A stretch of 37,934 bases of DNA from a virus: positions 1 to 37,934 of IMG/VR virus record IMGVR_UViG_3300032132_000021. One strand, written 5' to 3'. Shown in pieces: positions 31,101 through 37,934 of this stretch. Position numbers and translations under genes: made by a program. Position 1 is the stretch's first letter. Each line of letters begins with the position of its first letter. The notes below the pieces were generated by a model. It was not told the DNA's origin, made no database searches, and was given only the letters and a program-made list of their open reading frames with translations.

Positions 31101-32170
31101 AGCACTGCCCCAACTTCTCCCGGCCCACCGGCATAGCTCGCCAGTGTCGCCACATCGCTGTTGACTAAAGCCTTGGCGGCCTCATCCACTTTCGGGCCGA
31201 AAAGCTCTCCTAGTATCGTTTGCTCGCCTCTACGGGCCAGCTCTGTGGTTCGCATCAAGTAGCGGCCTCTTCTCCACCGATCACGCTGCCGCTTGTTGAT
31301 CCACTTTGGAAATTCCTTGTAATACCTCTCCCGCTGCTTTGCCGGCAGCACCTCGTTGATGTACTTCGGTGAAGTGTAAAACCCTCTATCCTCGCCATCC
31401 ACAAAGACCAAGCCCCTACGGCCAAAGTCCCGCTTGAGATCCGCCTTTGAATCCTTAAAGTTGTTTGTGGTTCCTTCCAGATCCTCCAGATCCTCCTTGA
31501 TGCGTTTTTTAATATAGAAGGTTGACCAGCTCTTTCGCATTGCCTCCTTCTGTTCCTTTGTGGAGGTTTCCCAATGCCGGGTTTTCATCTTCCAATCCGG
31601 ATTGGATTGGCGGAGCTTCATATCGTCGATTTCCTCTTGATACTCCAGATCACGCTGCTCGCCAAACCAGTCATTGATATAGCGGCCAACAGTGCCGAGA
31701 TCCCAAGTTGCTCTGGCAGCTCCCTCTGCCAGTGTGGTCACCCGTCTGGCTTGACCTTTTGGAACCGGAGAAAAAGCAAGCTCTGGATCCTTGATTGCCC
31801 CCCAGACGCCTTTGGCCAGATCTGTGACTACAGCCTTGCCGCCGTGCCAAGCTCCCTTGATCAAATCAATTGCGTACTTTGGTTGCCGGGATTTGTACTT
31901 TAGAAATTTATCAAGCTCCGCATCGGTTGGCTGATAAGTTATCTCCCCCTCAATGCGTCGAAAGAGATCATCATCCGTCTCGCTTCTCTCCTCTCCCGGT
32001 ATGGGGACAAGCTCAAGATGAGGAGCCAGATCCGGCGCTGTGTAGTCAGTAGTGGACGGCTCTAGGCGGCGGCTTGTATCCGGACGCGCTGCATCGAAGT
32101 CCGGAACAATCTCCAGCTCCGTCTCTTTTTTCGGAGCCTCCTCCAGTAAAATCAAATCCTCTTGAGCCAT
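25184..32170 (-). CDS. Giant polyvalent/internal virion protein (2328 residues)
   Basis: The largest gene (6987 bp). The N-terminal 350 residues are charged and helical. Gly/Ala-rich hydrophobic segments at about 402-430 and 502-544 could insert into membranes. HEGWH at 651-655 (NALFHEGWHALKRFAG) resembles a metallopeptidase motif with Gly-Trp inside HExxH. About 1210-1260 (VAVHNLSADNLKHSLKMGGI ... SPSLAIVDV) and about 1920-2000 (FIEELQSDWSN ... ALALKRMIRWASDNGFDRLG) match domains of large polyvalent phage proteins. Such proteins are packaged and injected with the DNA. It ends a block of three putative ejection proteins. Confidence 0.7.
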   Translation of the reverse strand: MAQEDLILLEEAPKKETELEIVPDFDAARPDTSRRLEPSTTDYTAPDLAPHLELVPIPGEERSETDDDLFRRIEGEITYQPTDAELDKFLKYKSRQPKYAIDLIKGAWHGGKAVVTDLAKGVWGAIKDPELAFSPVPKGQARRVTTLAEGAARATWDLGTVGRYINDWFGEQRDLEYQEEIDDMKLRQSNPDWKMKTRHWETSTKEQKEAMRKSWSTFYIKKRIKEDLEDLEGTTNNFKDSKADLKRDFGRRGLVFVDGEDRGFYTSPKYINEVLPAKQRERYYKEFPKWINKRQRDRWRRGRYLMRTTELARRGEQTILGELFGPKVDEAAKALVNSDVATLASYAGGPGEVGAVLSTKLARKAATKPGRAVGRTTELAGKGTKWAGEKVQQIGEWATSSPEKSAALGAALGAAAGQDAPTILKGIAGGLVEQKVRTIPAAGRLLQKGGTALEAVGEVLTKPEGVEGLLKASSRVAKDESVADAFNRLSWLDPAINFAGDLGKGTATGGAFGLALTLPSGDPEVIGSGIGAGGVGGFFATIPGRYLTRGAKLKEQLRNEWGQFQKELTPEQLNNIKEYAPTLEEVGNVMATVKMLNGVTRGGGNMDFKFLSPTDFIKAHGVQRGVVVTKNKTRPSVEINVGFKGPNALFHEGWHALKRFAGETELQKTPEGKKEVEVLKPYLDQIQTILFGKRLGGKTVTEGMFSEKDLVGGFYDQYTSKMAPEERTAFERQFKYDESGKDLTPAEANQRKLNYMMEEVEAESFRYLMSNADPRQIAQGDRSLHQRFTDHLLLSEHSKTLRGMRKALEVVGVNFKPTGQPSDLFVQKGQGITNTRELNAALRQYVRAWEGMQYRTRMMGELEPSGFSIGGTGKTGRAQVEFHLGKKENSFLRDHFSSSDMLKKNKDGGVYYDPDGRVVLLTEGEIRKLRENRGELIREKLSETDDGTGMTLKENGSFEGIPSPHQLDAIDRISDEIVTPNQKRIIRETADIMRNDPGAPIQFLYNAALGRGKMYSSSLSSTHRTAVPIGFHVSQAQNFYFTALDLGAYHKKISAWGDPTKKALHKGGHKLALWDKDVRAFEADLFKYLENHKYDRKGEVGLDSNPQKAEQKRNALNDFFNINKGDETVTEGNFNPVAAARRAIDPKTGRQKKRAYRGLENLLRSYRLDRVLDENFGKSMSYALGRAVPMKSGADFFQKQLKNLMPPGEDMVAVHNLSADNLKHSLKMGGIPSPSLAIVDVAKGDFRGFGEITLVASKDMVDPKKGAKVFGSDVYAPRYPEITTEISAKTGSKMKEYLKPYEDLGGKEISGFTFRDLASKAEDSGWTRAAEDHNGLQAAFLKEKGLLPDLGAEAAKETDPYWKARAAQKAIQDAVREPEVYKEFKNWIDDLPEREGWQFEEKIFRGYTPMGNRRYQPHTLDNVVKILKRNIRGGEGWNYGAGNVRAKVAPQFKSLSGIKKRRGKLTDPELMQKVKEEANAELLELQAELEPHLKAGMKNDNPFMESDIFGLRLQEAAERGIGSLREYYDEGVPLEKAADFLNKLKELPTGYFEAKIPRAVQLQEFEAAIIPSDLDPKLKKVLQERGLELREYDREGTAESYKSEAEAKGTRRRALQQQTEEADLRFMPAPTFYSKAERAVEGAKGGVFDKSGMTTVEKAVSLATKGIPKAEYEWSGVVEWLEGRKEIGAAAVKGTKAVLDKYKRQAAGEDVGIDYATRDDYLRAEKALIFNEELAAGKVSKAELLEFLQNKGVKVEEVYRSRNNKEEKIKEKRREIENLGIDRGQVDIKIYDFENLKAENPTAPTLREYEKSIRQLNKKRKDLEDEIAVGLDELNKLHQADPDKSEGPTLFKPGESDWVMLPGDEKAKQSYGELVLTLPKERAKSHETFDMPGGHRFPEENILAHIRFTERVDADGKRMLFIEELQSDWSNTGRRSGWRQERPKKVQKEIVKLQDKKRKKMNADFKRLIEEVEAKYADDPDRENILYTEKRKLINKVDTSEIDARIAELEAKYPHEPAGAPDMPFKGDNRYGALALKRMIRWASDNGFDRLGWITGKDTAERYNLSKHIDRVELRPMWREDYRWTAEKRVLQAFDKEGNIVLDKVLAKEADIEEYIGKGVTKKLIEAEPKKVKTFHPSGVKYELEVKSLAGLDLDVSPQWPINLYDKVLPTQAKKIVKKKGAVGRTRLKADTKKFDELTALLKEVDEDIAINLAEADLKKSVSEKAGSSVMLEKYKKRRTEIKQKLNDLNKEGTPEANYVDITPEVKALAEEGFSYFMPPGAGRTGGAPMRVAAPEPAAAPIMPRVKLTEEEKEDSRRLLNLLEEKGI

Positions 32171-32173
32171 TGG

Positions 32174-33673
32174 TCACGGTCTAATTGAAGTCGGGGCCGG
32201 AGCCCCCTTGAGGAGCGGATTGGTTTTCGGATCCGGCAGAGTCTCAAAATCAACCTCTTCTGCCACTTCCTCCGCCGGTTCTTCTTTTCGCTTCTGAACC
32301 GTGAAGGGGATTATCATATTCCCCTCTCGGTACTCAGCCTTGTCTCCCTCTTTGAGCCATTTGCCGGCGTACTCCATAGCCGACTCCTTTGACGGGAACG
32401 TCATCGGCTTTCTGGGAAGATAAGACTCTTCCCAAGGTGTTCCGGAGACTCTCCGCATTGTGTCGGCTATTCCCATCCGTAGATCTCTCTTGTGTTCCGC
32501 CAGCTTGTCGCTATCTCCCAAGAGTGAAATATAATCCTTGAAGCCTCCAATATATTCATTGTCCGCAATTGCAGCACCCGACTCCTTCCGGAGAGTTGCC
32601 CGGATAAAGTTGTCAGCCGCCGATTTCCAAACTTGGAACTCCGGGGCTATAAGCGCATTGGCAATGCTGAAAGGATCGCCTGCCGTGACGTTTGCAATAA
32701 GCCCGTTGATGAAGTCCTTGGTCGGAACTGCTCCCTCAATAACCATCCGATCCATTGTCTCATTGGCGAAACGTAACCGCTCTGAATACATCAAGGCATT
32801 GCCTTGAGACTCAGAAAGAGATTTGCCCTTTATGCCTCTCTCAGTTTTCTGTTTGTTCGCCAAAGTTCTCAGCTTAGCCAACACCGCTAGATGATTCTCG
32901 TAACCACTGCCGTCCGGCTTGATCACCAGCTCGGCCATAATCGGCAGACCGTCCTCGCCCACCTCCATAATGAGATCCTTAACCTCCTCGGTCTGGTTGT
33001 GAATCCGTAATGCAGTCTTGGCTTCCGGCTTCTCATAATCCTCCGGCTTGAAGGCGCTGCCGGTTTCCTCAACAAAAGCTACGAACTCAGCCTTATCCTT
33101 CAAGGCTGTTTCTGCTTCGCTCCTTGTCTCTACCTCTGCCCGGAGCTCCTTGTTTTTCTGTTCTTGTAAATAGTCTTTATATGACTGGTCAATAGACGAC
33201 AATACTTCCGGCGGAGCTGTTCTAGGATCAATCGGGGAAAGCGGATTTCTCTTATTCCACCATTCCGTAACTTTCCAAGCGTTATTTTCAGCCTCAACTT
33301 GAGCCTTGTAAATGGCGTTTCCTTTCACCATCCCGTCAATAGCGTTGAACTTCTCCAAAGATTCCGGAGCCATAGACATTCCGGTGATCTTGTTTTTAAC
33401 GAGATCAGAATACTGGGAAACAAACTCCGGGCTATTCATATCCAGAGCATCAAACTCAATCTTGAACTCCTCTAGGTTCTTCAGTCCGGTGGCAAGCCTC
33501 GTTCCCTTGGCAGCAGCCGTTGCTGCCTCAACCTCCAGCTTGTTCTTCTGAAGGTTGAGCATATCTCTCTTCGCCTTTTTATCAATCTGATCCTCCCGGC
33601 TCTTCAATATATCCGGGTACAACTTGGCCCCCATCTGGAAGGCTGACAGAAAAGTTTTTCCGCTCATTCCCAT
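32174..33673 (-). CDS. Internal virion/ejection protein
   Basis: The protein has 499 residues, mostly helical. The C-terminal motif 'WKSAADNFIRATLRKESGAA' followed by IADNEY is a segment seen in internal virion proteins of several podoviruses ('LRKESGAAI'). The N-terminus (about 1-75) is a likely coiled coil (KKAKRDMLNLQKNKLEVEAA), and the C-terminus is acidic and Pro-rich. It is probably ejected with DNA to form a trans-envelope channel. It starts 4 nt after the upstream ejection gene. Confidence 0.65.
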   Translation of the reverse strand: MGMSGKTFLSAFQMGAKLYPDILKSREDQIDKKAKRDMLNLQKNKLEVEAATAAAKGTRLATGLKNLEEFKIEFDALDMNSPEFVSQYSDLVKNKITGMSMAPESLEKFNAIDGMVKGNAIYKAQVEAENNAWKVTEWWNKRNPLSPIDPRTAPPEVLSSIDQSYKDYLQEQKNKELRAEVETRSEAETALKDKAEFVAFVEETGSAFKPEDYEKPEAKTALRIHNQTEEVKDLIMEVGEDGLPIMAELVIKPDGSGYENHLAVLAKLRTLANKQKTERGIKGKSLSESQGNALMYSERLRFANETMDRMVIEGAVPTKDFINGLIANVTAGDPFSIANALIAPEFQVWKSAADNFIRATLRKESGAAIADNEYIGGFKDYISLLGDSDKLAEHKRDLRMGIADTMRRVSGTPWEESYLPRKPMTFPSKESAMEYAGKWLKEGDKAEYREGNMIIPFTVQKRKEEPAEEVAEEVDFETLPDPKTNPLLKGAPAPTSIRP

Positions 33674-33677
33674 AATC

Positions 33678-34556
33678 TTATCCTCCTCCTATGCCTTTGC
33701 GTGCTCCTTTAGAGACCCCTTTCCAGCCGCCGCCGCCAATAGCTCCCAGCAGCCCCCCGGTCATTGCTCCCATACCCAGACCGGCCACTGCTCCCAGCAT
33801 ATCGCCGGCCATAGAGCTCTGCTGCATATAGTCTTGAAATTGATTATTATAGACGTTTGTAGCCAGCCCTAGAGATCTGGCTCCGGCGTTTGGATCCAGA
33901 CCTATGCCGCTACGAACCCCCATCGGGTTGAACCCGGCAGCTCCTTGCTGAGCCCCGGCTATCTGCCCAAACTGGGCCACCGGAGTCGTTCCACTCAAAT
34001 AACTGGCTGCATTGGCCAGCCGTTGCTGTCTCAGCCTAAAGGCAGCGTTGCCCACCTCAAAAGCCTCCTCAGCAGCCGGCGCTGCTCCAAACACATTGCC
34101 CCGTGCGTACTGTGCCGCTCTGGTGGCTTGCTGAACCTCTTCCCTCATACCGGGAGCCAGCTTGTAACCACTCTCCACATCCTCAAGAGCCGCTTCTCCA
34201 AGCGCATCCCTCACCTTCCTAAATTGTGGATCAGCCAGCTCCAGCTCCTTCAGTCGTTGCTTAACAAAGTCAGCCCCATACTTCTCTTGCACAGAGAGCA
34301 TCGCTTGAGCCATCCGATCAGCCGATTCCTCGGCAAACTCAAGATCCTTCCGGCTCATATCAGTGTCGCCAAAGCCGGTGAAGTCCACCGTCTGCTCTTT
34401 GCCGTCCATATCGGTGTATGTGACCTTCGTGCCTTGGCGTGCTGCCGCCTCGATCAGTTTCCTAATCGGCAAACTTTCAATATCCGCCTCGATCCCCTCA
34501 CGGTGGGCAGCACCGTAGTCAGGCGGCTTCGGGGGTTTTGAGCTGTAGAGTCCCAT
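33678..34556 (-). CDS. Putative internal virion protein with Gly-rich hydrophobic C-terminus
   Basis: The protein has 292 residues. A helical, Ala/Gln-rich middle (EEVQQATRAAQYARGNVFGA) leads into 'AGDMLGAVAGLGMGAMTGGL' and a Gly-rich basic end (GGGWKGVSKGARKGIGGG). The small N-terminal domain contains a strand pair (TKVTYTDMDGKEQTVDFTGF). This composition and position are typical of small ejection proteins that enter membranes. It is the first of three such genes in a row. Confidence 0.6.
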   Translation of the reverse strand: MGLYSSKPPKPPDYGAAHREGIEADIESLPIRKLIEAAARQGTKVTYTDMDGKEQTVDFTGFGDTDMSRKDLEFAEESADRMAQAMLSVQEKYGADFVKQRLKELELADPQFRKVRDALGEAALEDVESGYKLAPGMREEVQQATRAAQYARGNVFGAAPAAEEAFEVGNAAFRLRQQRLANAASYLSGTTPVAQFGQIAGAQQGAAGFNPMGVRSGIGLDPNAGARSLGLATNVYNNQFQDYMQQSSMAGDMLGAVAGLGMGAMTGGLLGAIGGGGWKGVSKGARKGIGGG

Positions 34557-34559
34557 TGT

Positions 34560-34991
34560 CTAAAATTCCTCCTTTATGAATAATTCTCTTACTTTCAAAC
34601 TGATCTTCTCCAAATAGTCCCTTCCCCCAACCAAATGGGCCACCATTAGACCCAGCTCAGTGAGGGTGTCCCGAATCACAAGCGCATACGTTCGCTTGAC
34701 TCCTTCAGCACCTTCCCAGTTATTTGCATCCTTCCAAGCGTTCAAAGAAACTAAATGCAGCGGAAGGAGGCTGTGCCGGTTGGACACAAAAAACGGGTTG
34801 TCCGGTAATTCCACCAAAAGCAGATGTGCCAGATCGTAAGTGTCCTCTCCCTTCCACTTGTCTTTTTCATCAAATAAATCATCAATCAACCGGGCTGATC
34901 TACAAATAATATTCAAATAGAGATGTGCCTCCCGGTTTCCCCCGGCACACAGTTTAACAGCCTCAGCGACTCTCTGGTCATAGTCGCTCAC
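34560..34991 (-). CDS. 143-residue protein between nozzle and ejection genes
   Basis: The GTG start overlaps the nozzle gene stop (GTGA). The protein is alpha-helical with 'YLNIICRSARLIDDLFDEKD' and 'THLLLVELPDNPF'-type segments (YDLAHLLLVELPDNPFFVSN). I recall similar small proteins in this position in other marine podoviruses, but no function is known. It may be an internal virion or tail assembly protein. Confidence 0.6.
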   Translation of the reverse strand: MSDYDQRVAEAVKLCAGGNREAHLYLNIICRSARLIDDLFDEKDKWKGEDTYDLAHLLLVELPDNPFFVSNRHSLLPLHLVSLNAWKDANNWEGAEGVKRTYALVIRDTLTELGLMVAHLVGGRDYLEKISLKVRELFIKEEF

Positions 34992-36910
34992 AGATCCGCC
35001 TCCATCGTGTCCATAAAGCCCCCGGCGTGAATGCTCCTCAACGCAACGTACTTGCTGCTACCGGTATCGCCGGTACTTTGCTCAATCCTAAACTGTAACT
35101 CTCGAAAGGGATCGTACTGGGTAAGGCTATACCGGAACCGCCTCACCTTGGCGGCTGAAAGGGTAAAGGGCAGAGTGGTCGCACTGGTTCCAACCACAGC
35201 CTCCTCGTTGTCCACCAGCGCGGCATCATAGAGCGTGCCGTAAATTGTCGTTGCCCCAATAGCAGCCAAGGCGCTTAGCGAAAGCCTTCCGCCTCCGCTG
35301 AAGAATAAAGTCTGTCCACTGCTCAATGCTATTGGCAAAGAATCCACCGCTATGCCGCTTGATGTGTAGTCTCCAATCGCATAGCCGGCTCCATTGTCAA
35401 CTGTCACCGTGCCGGTTGTGGCCAGTGAAATCGTTCCCACTCCCGTGACCAGATCCGTAACCAAACGGGCGGCATCGTCTCCGTCCAGCACCGGGATGAT
35501 GTCCACCTTGGCGTTGCTTCTATCAAATTCCCACTCCACAAACTCGGGGCTCTTCGGGCTCAACTGGTCGCCAAAGGTCATCCCCCTCGTCAACGCTTGC
35601 CAAGCTGTGTCCCGATAGTTGCTGCCATCAAAATTGTCTTGATAATCTGTTGCCACCGCGTTCTCTGGGCTGACATAATCCCGAAACTCCAGCGGGTTGC
35701 CCACCTTGTCCAGCGTCAGCAGCTTCTCGGCATAGCCGTTGAAGGCGCTCACACAGAAATCCGTTGGCTTGATGTTGTAACTGGCATTCCCTTGCCAGTA
35801 ACCAATCCAGCTAGAAGTGTTTGCCGAATAAACAAGACAACAGTTGTTTTCTGTGCTGGAAAGAATTGGGACACTGATCAGCAGCAAGCCGTTCCAAAAT
35901 GTTGCCGTGGCCTTCTGCACTGCCGCATTCCAGTTGATCGAGTCAATCAAATCTTGAATCGGGTAGGAGATCACACCGGACTGCTCAGCCACCATCTCCT
36001 CCGCCATCGTCCTCTTGAGGCTCCTCACGCCGTCTCTGGCGAGAAACAGAAGATCCTCACCGACTTGGGCAATGGCCCGGTGACTGACTGCCCCCGAAAG
36101 GTTCGATACTTGGCGAATGTTAAACGAGCTGGTGGCGTTGCCGGCTGATGCCGCCGCTGCTGTCAACGGGTTGGTGTCCACCAAGTAAATGCTGTTCTCA
36201 CAGAACACAACCACATTGAAGCCCACCCAGCTATACATCCCGGTAACTGTCTCGGCTCCCGTGCCAACCTTAAACGGGTTGATAGTGGTTGCCCCCAAGG
36301 TGAACAAGGTGCTCGTAGCCGCCAAGTCCGGTAAAATTGTGCTTACAAAGATCTGGTTGCCGCTTGGATCATAGGCAAACACTCTGCCAGCGTTGGCCAC
36401 CAGATACTTTGAGTTAGCCGGGAATGTTGAGTCTGTTGAGTCTGTCTTTACCCAAGCCCCCCCGGAATATTTCAGCTCAAAGATCTTTGTGGTTGTCGTG
36501 TCGCTGCTCCAGTACATCTTGTCAGCCACTTGACACATATAGGCCGGGTTGGTTGCTGAGCTGAGCTTGCTGGCTGCTGCTGCGATTGCCGTAACCGTGC
36601 CGCTTGCGGTTATCTCGTAGATCGAACTGTTGACGGCAGCAATCACCCTCTCCCGAGAGTCGGAATCAAAGAAGTGAATCGCTTGGACGTTGGTGCTTGA
36701 GGTTGTGCTGCCCAGCAGATTGGCGAAGCGGTGGAAACCTCTCCGGGTCTTTAACACACCGGAGATCTCCGGGCTCATATCCTTGATGAGCTCCGCTTGT
36801 GACTCGTTTAGAAGGTTCTCCCGAAAGTTGGAGACTTGGCCACCAATGAATGAGGCTTGCCGGTCATACAGCAGTATGTCATCAACGGCATCATTGAAAT
36901 AGACCGGCAT
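34988..36910 (-). CDS. Tail nozzle/tail tube B-like protein
   Basis: The protein has 640 residues and is largely beta. The N-terminal phrase 'ELIKDMSPEISGVLKTRRGF' is like the start of T7 gp12- and P22 gp10-type nozzle or stabilisation proteins, in which 'GL..R.G' follows an N-terminal sequence. The middle has repeated blade-like segments (VFAYDPSGNQIFVSTILPD, DLLFLARDGVRSLKRTM), consistent with a propeller. The C-terminus ends in a beta domain. It closes the short tail and interacts with fibres. It follows the adaptor candidate by 2 nt. Confidence 0.7.
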   Translation of the reverse strand: MPVYFNDAVDDILLYDRQASFIGGQVSNFRENLLNESQAELIKDMSPEISGVLKTRRGFHRFANLLGSTTSSTNVQAIHFFDSDSRERVIAAVNSSIYEITASGTVTAIAAAASKLSSATNPAYMCQVADKMYWSSDTTTTKIFELKYSGGAWVKTDSTDSTFPANSKYLVANAGRVFAYDPSGNQIFVSTILPDLAATSTLFTLGATTINPFKVGTGAETVTGMYSWVGFNVVVFCENSIYLVDTNPLTAAAASAGNATSSFNIRQVSNLSGAVSHRAIAQVGEDLLFLARDGVRSLKRTMAEEMVAEQSGVISYPIQDLIDSINWNAAVQKATATFWNGLLLISVPILSSTENNCCLVYSANTSSWIGYWQGNASYNIKPTDFCVSAFNGYAEKLLTLDKVGNPLEFRDYVSPENAVATDYQDNFDGSNYRDTAWQALTRGMTFGDQLSPKSPEFVEWEFDRSNAKVDIIPVLDGDDAARLVTDLVTGVGTISLATTGTVTVDNGAGYAIGDYTSSGIAVDSLPIALSSGQTLFFSGGGRLSLSALAAIGATTIYGTLYDAALVDNEEAVVGTSATTLPFTLSAAKVRRFRYSLTQYDPFRELQFRIEQSTGDTGSSKYVALRSIHAGGFMDTMEADL

Positions 36911-36912
36911 AG

Positions 36913-37934
36913 TTAAAATCCAAAGTCATTGCGAGTGTAGCCCACTGTGTAGTTGTCCGGCACGATCCTCATTATCTTGGCCGTCTGGTTCGTTTCCGCA
37001 TCCCGCGCCACAGTCAAAAGTCTGTCGCCTTCTCCCGTCTCAAGCTGGGCTTTCCCGTACTGCCGCTGCCTCTTCAGCATATCGGCTGTGCCGTACTTGA
37101 TCAGTGCATTGTCTATGCCGCTGATCATCGGTGCGTCTGTGTCAGAAACCAGTGGCCGGATCTTCTGCTTGCCCAAGATCACCAACTGAACCGGGCCGGT
37201 GGCATCATACTCTGGCCGGCGGTACAGCTTCACCCTCTGAAACTCCGCCTTTGTCTCCCAACTGTACCAGTAAAACTTGTTGTAGCCGGTGATGTTCTTG
37301 ACCGTCACAGTGTCCGTTGTAGCCTCTTTTGAGAGCGAAGTGATCTCTGAGTAGCTTTCAAAGCTGGAGTTGACTGACGGGCTTGCTGCGAGCGTTAAAG
37401 TCTCCTTGTAGATCCTAGTGGGATCCCCCAGCAGCCGGCCAACTATCTCGACCTTCTTCCCAGCATCATCCGCATCGGCCAGATCAAAAAATAGATTGCC
37501 GTTAAGGAGATCAAAGTTGATACCCACAGAAGATATAGGAGAAAAGCCGCTGGCAGTGCCAGACTCCGTAAGAGCACTCGGATCCACCATATACTGCGTG
37601 ATGATATCCTCCGGCCTAAGCTCTTGATCGTCTGCCGTAATCGCCAGAACTTGAGCGATTGATTGGGGGAGAATAAGCTCATCATTGTAACCCGTTGCGT
37701 ATGCCGTTGCTGTTGCCCCAGTACCGGCCCCGCCGGTAAAGGTCACAGTGGGATTGTCCTCGTAACCGCTGCCGCTCTTGGTGAGGAGGATCTCCCCCAC
37801 CGTGTCATTAAACAGCTTGGCCGTGGCTGTTGGAGCCACATAGCCGGCTGCCCCGGCTGAGAAAGTGATTGCGGGGGCTGATGTGTAGCCGGATCCGCCT
37901 CCAGTGACCTCAATGTGGGTTACTCGCCCGTCCG
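36913..37934 (-). CDS. Junction-spanning virion protein, C-terminal part
   Basis: This is the continuation of the gene that starts at 731 on the left end. It enters from the right end and stops at 36913, 2 nt before the nozzle ATG. The piece contains both Gly-rich repeats and the C-terminal domain (FYWYSWETKAEFQRVKLYRR ... RIVPDNYTVGYTRNDFGF). A GTG at 37839 can look like a start in isolation, but the frame is open to the contig end and joins the left piece exactly, so it is internal. Confidence 0.75.
   Translation of the reverse strand, partial: DGRVTHIEVTGGGSGYTSAPAITFSAGAAGYVAPTATAKLFNDTVGEILLTKSGSGYEDNPTVTFTGGAGTGATATAYATGYNDELILPQSIAQVLAITADDQELRPEDIITQYMVDPSALTESGTASGFSPISSVGINFDLLNGNLFFDLADADDAGKKVEIVGRLLGDPTRIYKETLTLAASPSVNSSFESYSEITSLSKEATTDTVTVKNITGYNKFYWYSWETKAEFQRVKLYRRPEYDATGPVQLVILGKQKIRPLVSDTDAPMISGIDNALIKYGTADMLKRQRQYGKAQLETGEGDRLLTVARDAETNQTAKIMRIVPDNYTVGYTRNDFGF
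37367..37934. repeat. Terminal overlap, right copy (matches 1-568)
   Basis: See the left copy. The six differences from it all fall in the junction-spanning gene. Confidence 0.95.

Noticed and set aside
30582-31136. Plus-strand Pro/Ala-rich ORF
   Set aside because: Antisense of the Gly/Ala-rich segments of the polyvalent protein, as expected from GC-rich codons.
36913-37839. Separate 308-residue gene starting at GTG 37839
   Set aside because: The frame is open to the contig end and continues in frame to GTG 731 on the left end, so this is an internal codon of a longer gene.
1-37934. CRISPR arrays, insertion sequences, rRNA
   Set aside because: No spaced direct-repeat arrays, transposase genes or rRNA-like segments were seen.

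Overview
The window is the genome of a temperate, short-tailed (podovirus-like) double-stranded DNA phage. It appears complete: bases 1-568 recur at 37367-37934 with six single-base differences, which gives a unique length of about 37,366 bp. One gene runs across the junction. The imperfect overlap suggests an assembly from a mixed viral population. The host cannot be named. A Gram-negative host is inferred only from a lipoprotein-like and an exported small protein. The candidate attP carries the 3' half of a tRNA-Lys(CTT), which is the best handle for finding the host.

Nearly every gene is on the minus strand, so transcription runs from high to low coordinates and wraps through the ends. The lytic programme begins near 20.8 kb. 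It starts with small DNA-binding proteins (20647-20787, 20391-20546), a resolvase-like nuclease, a probable ssDNA-binding protein, a Cas4/RecB-like exonuclease and a DnaA domain IV-like protein beside an AT-rich block (17882-18029). Packaging genes follow: small terminase with a C-terminal zinc ribbon, another nuclease and large terminase. Then come a nested lipoprotein pair and a dNMP kinase.

A terminator at 13167-13197 leads into the head module: portal, scaffold and an N4 gp56-like major capsid protein. A second terminator follows at 8711-8742. Small virion-associated proteins, a 1233-residue LamG-containing tail fibre and a putative lysis cluster (1749-2475) come next, then a second fibre-like protein. 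Across the junction lie a tail adaptor candidate, a tail-nozzle-like protein, internal virion (ejection) proteins and a 2328-residue polyvalent protein.

The lysogeny module (21345-23860) holds a tyrosine integrase, two paralogous small genes with an identical 22-bp leader, and a candidate promoter whose 17-bp spacer is exactly a perfect palindrome. It also holds a candidate attP flanked on both sides by paired repeats with identical 12-bp phasing. It is closed off by a strong terminator at 21296-21325. The only recognised plus-strand gene is a ribbon-helix-helix regulator (20880-21152) at the boundary between the two programmes, with motifs related to the palindrome around it. No DNA polymerase, RNA polymerase or recognisable endolysin was found.
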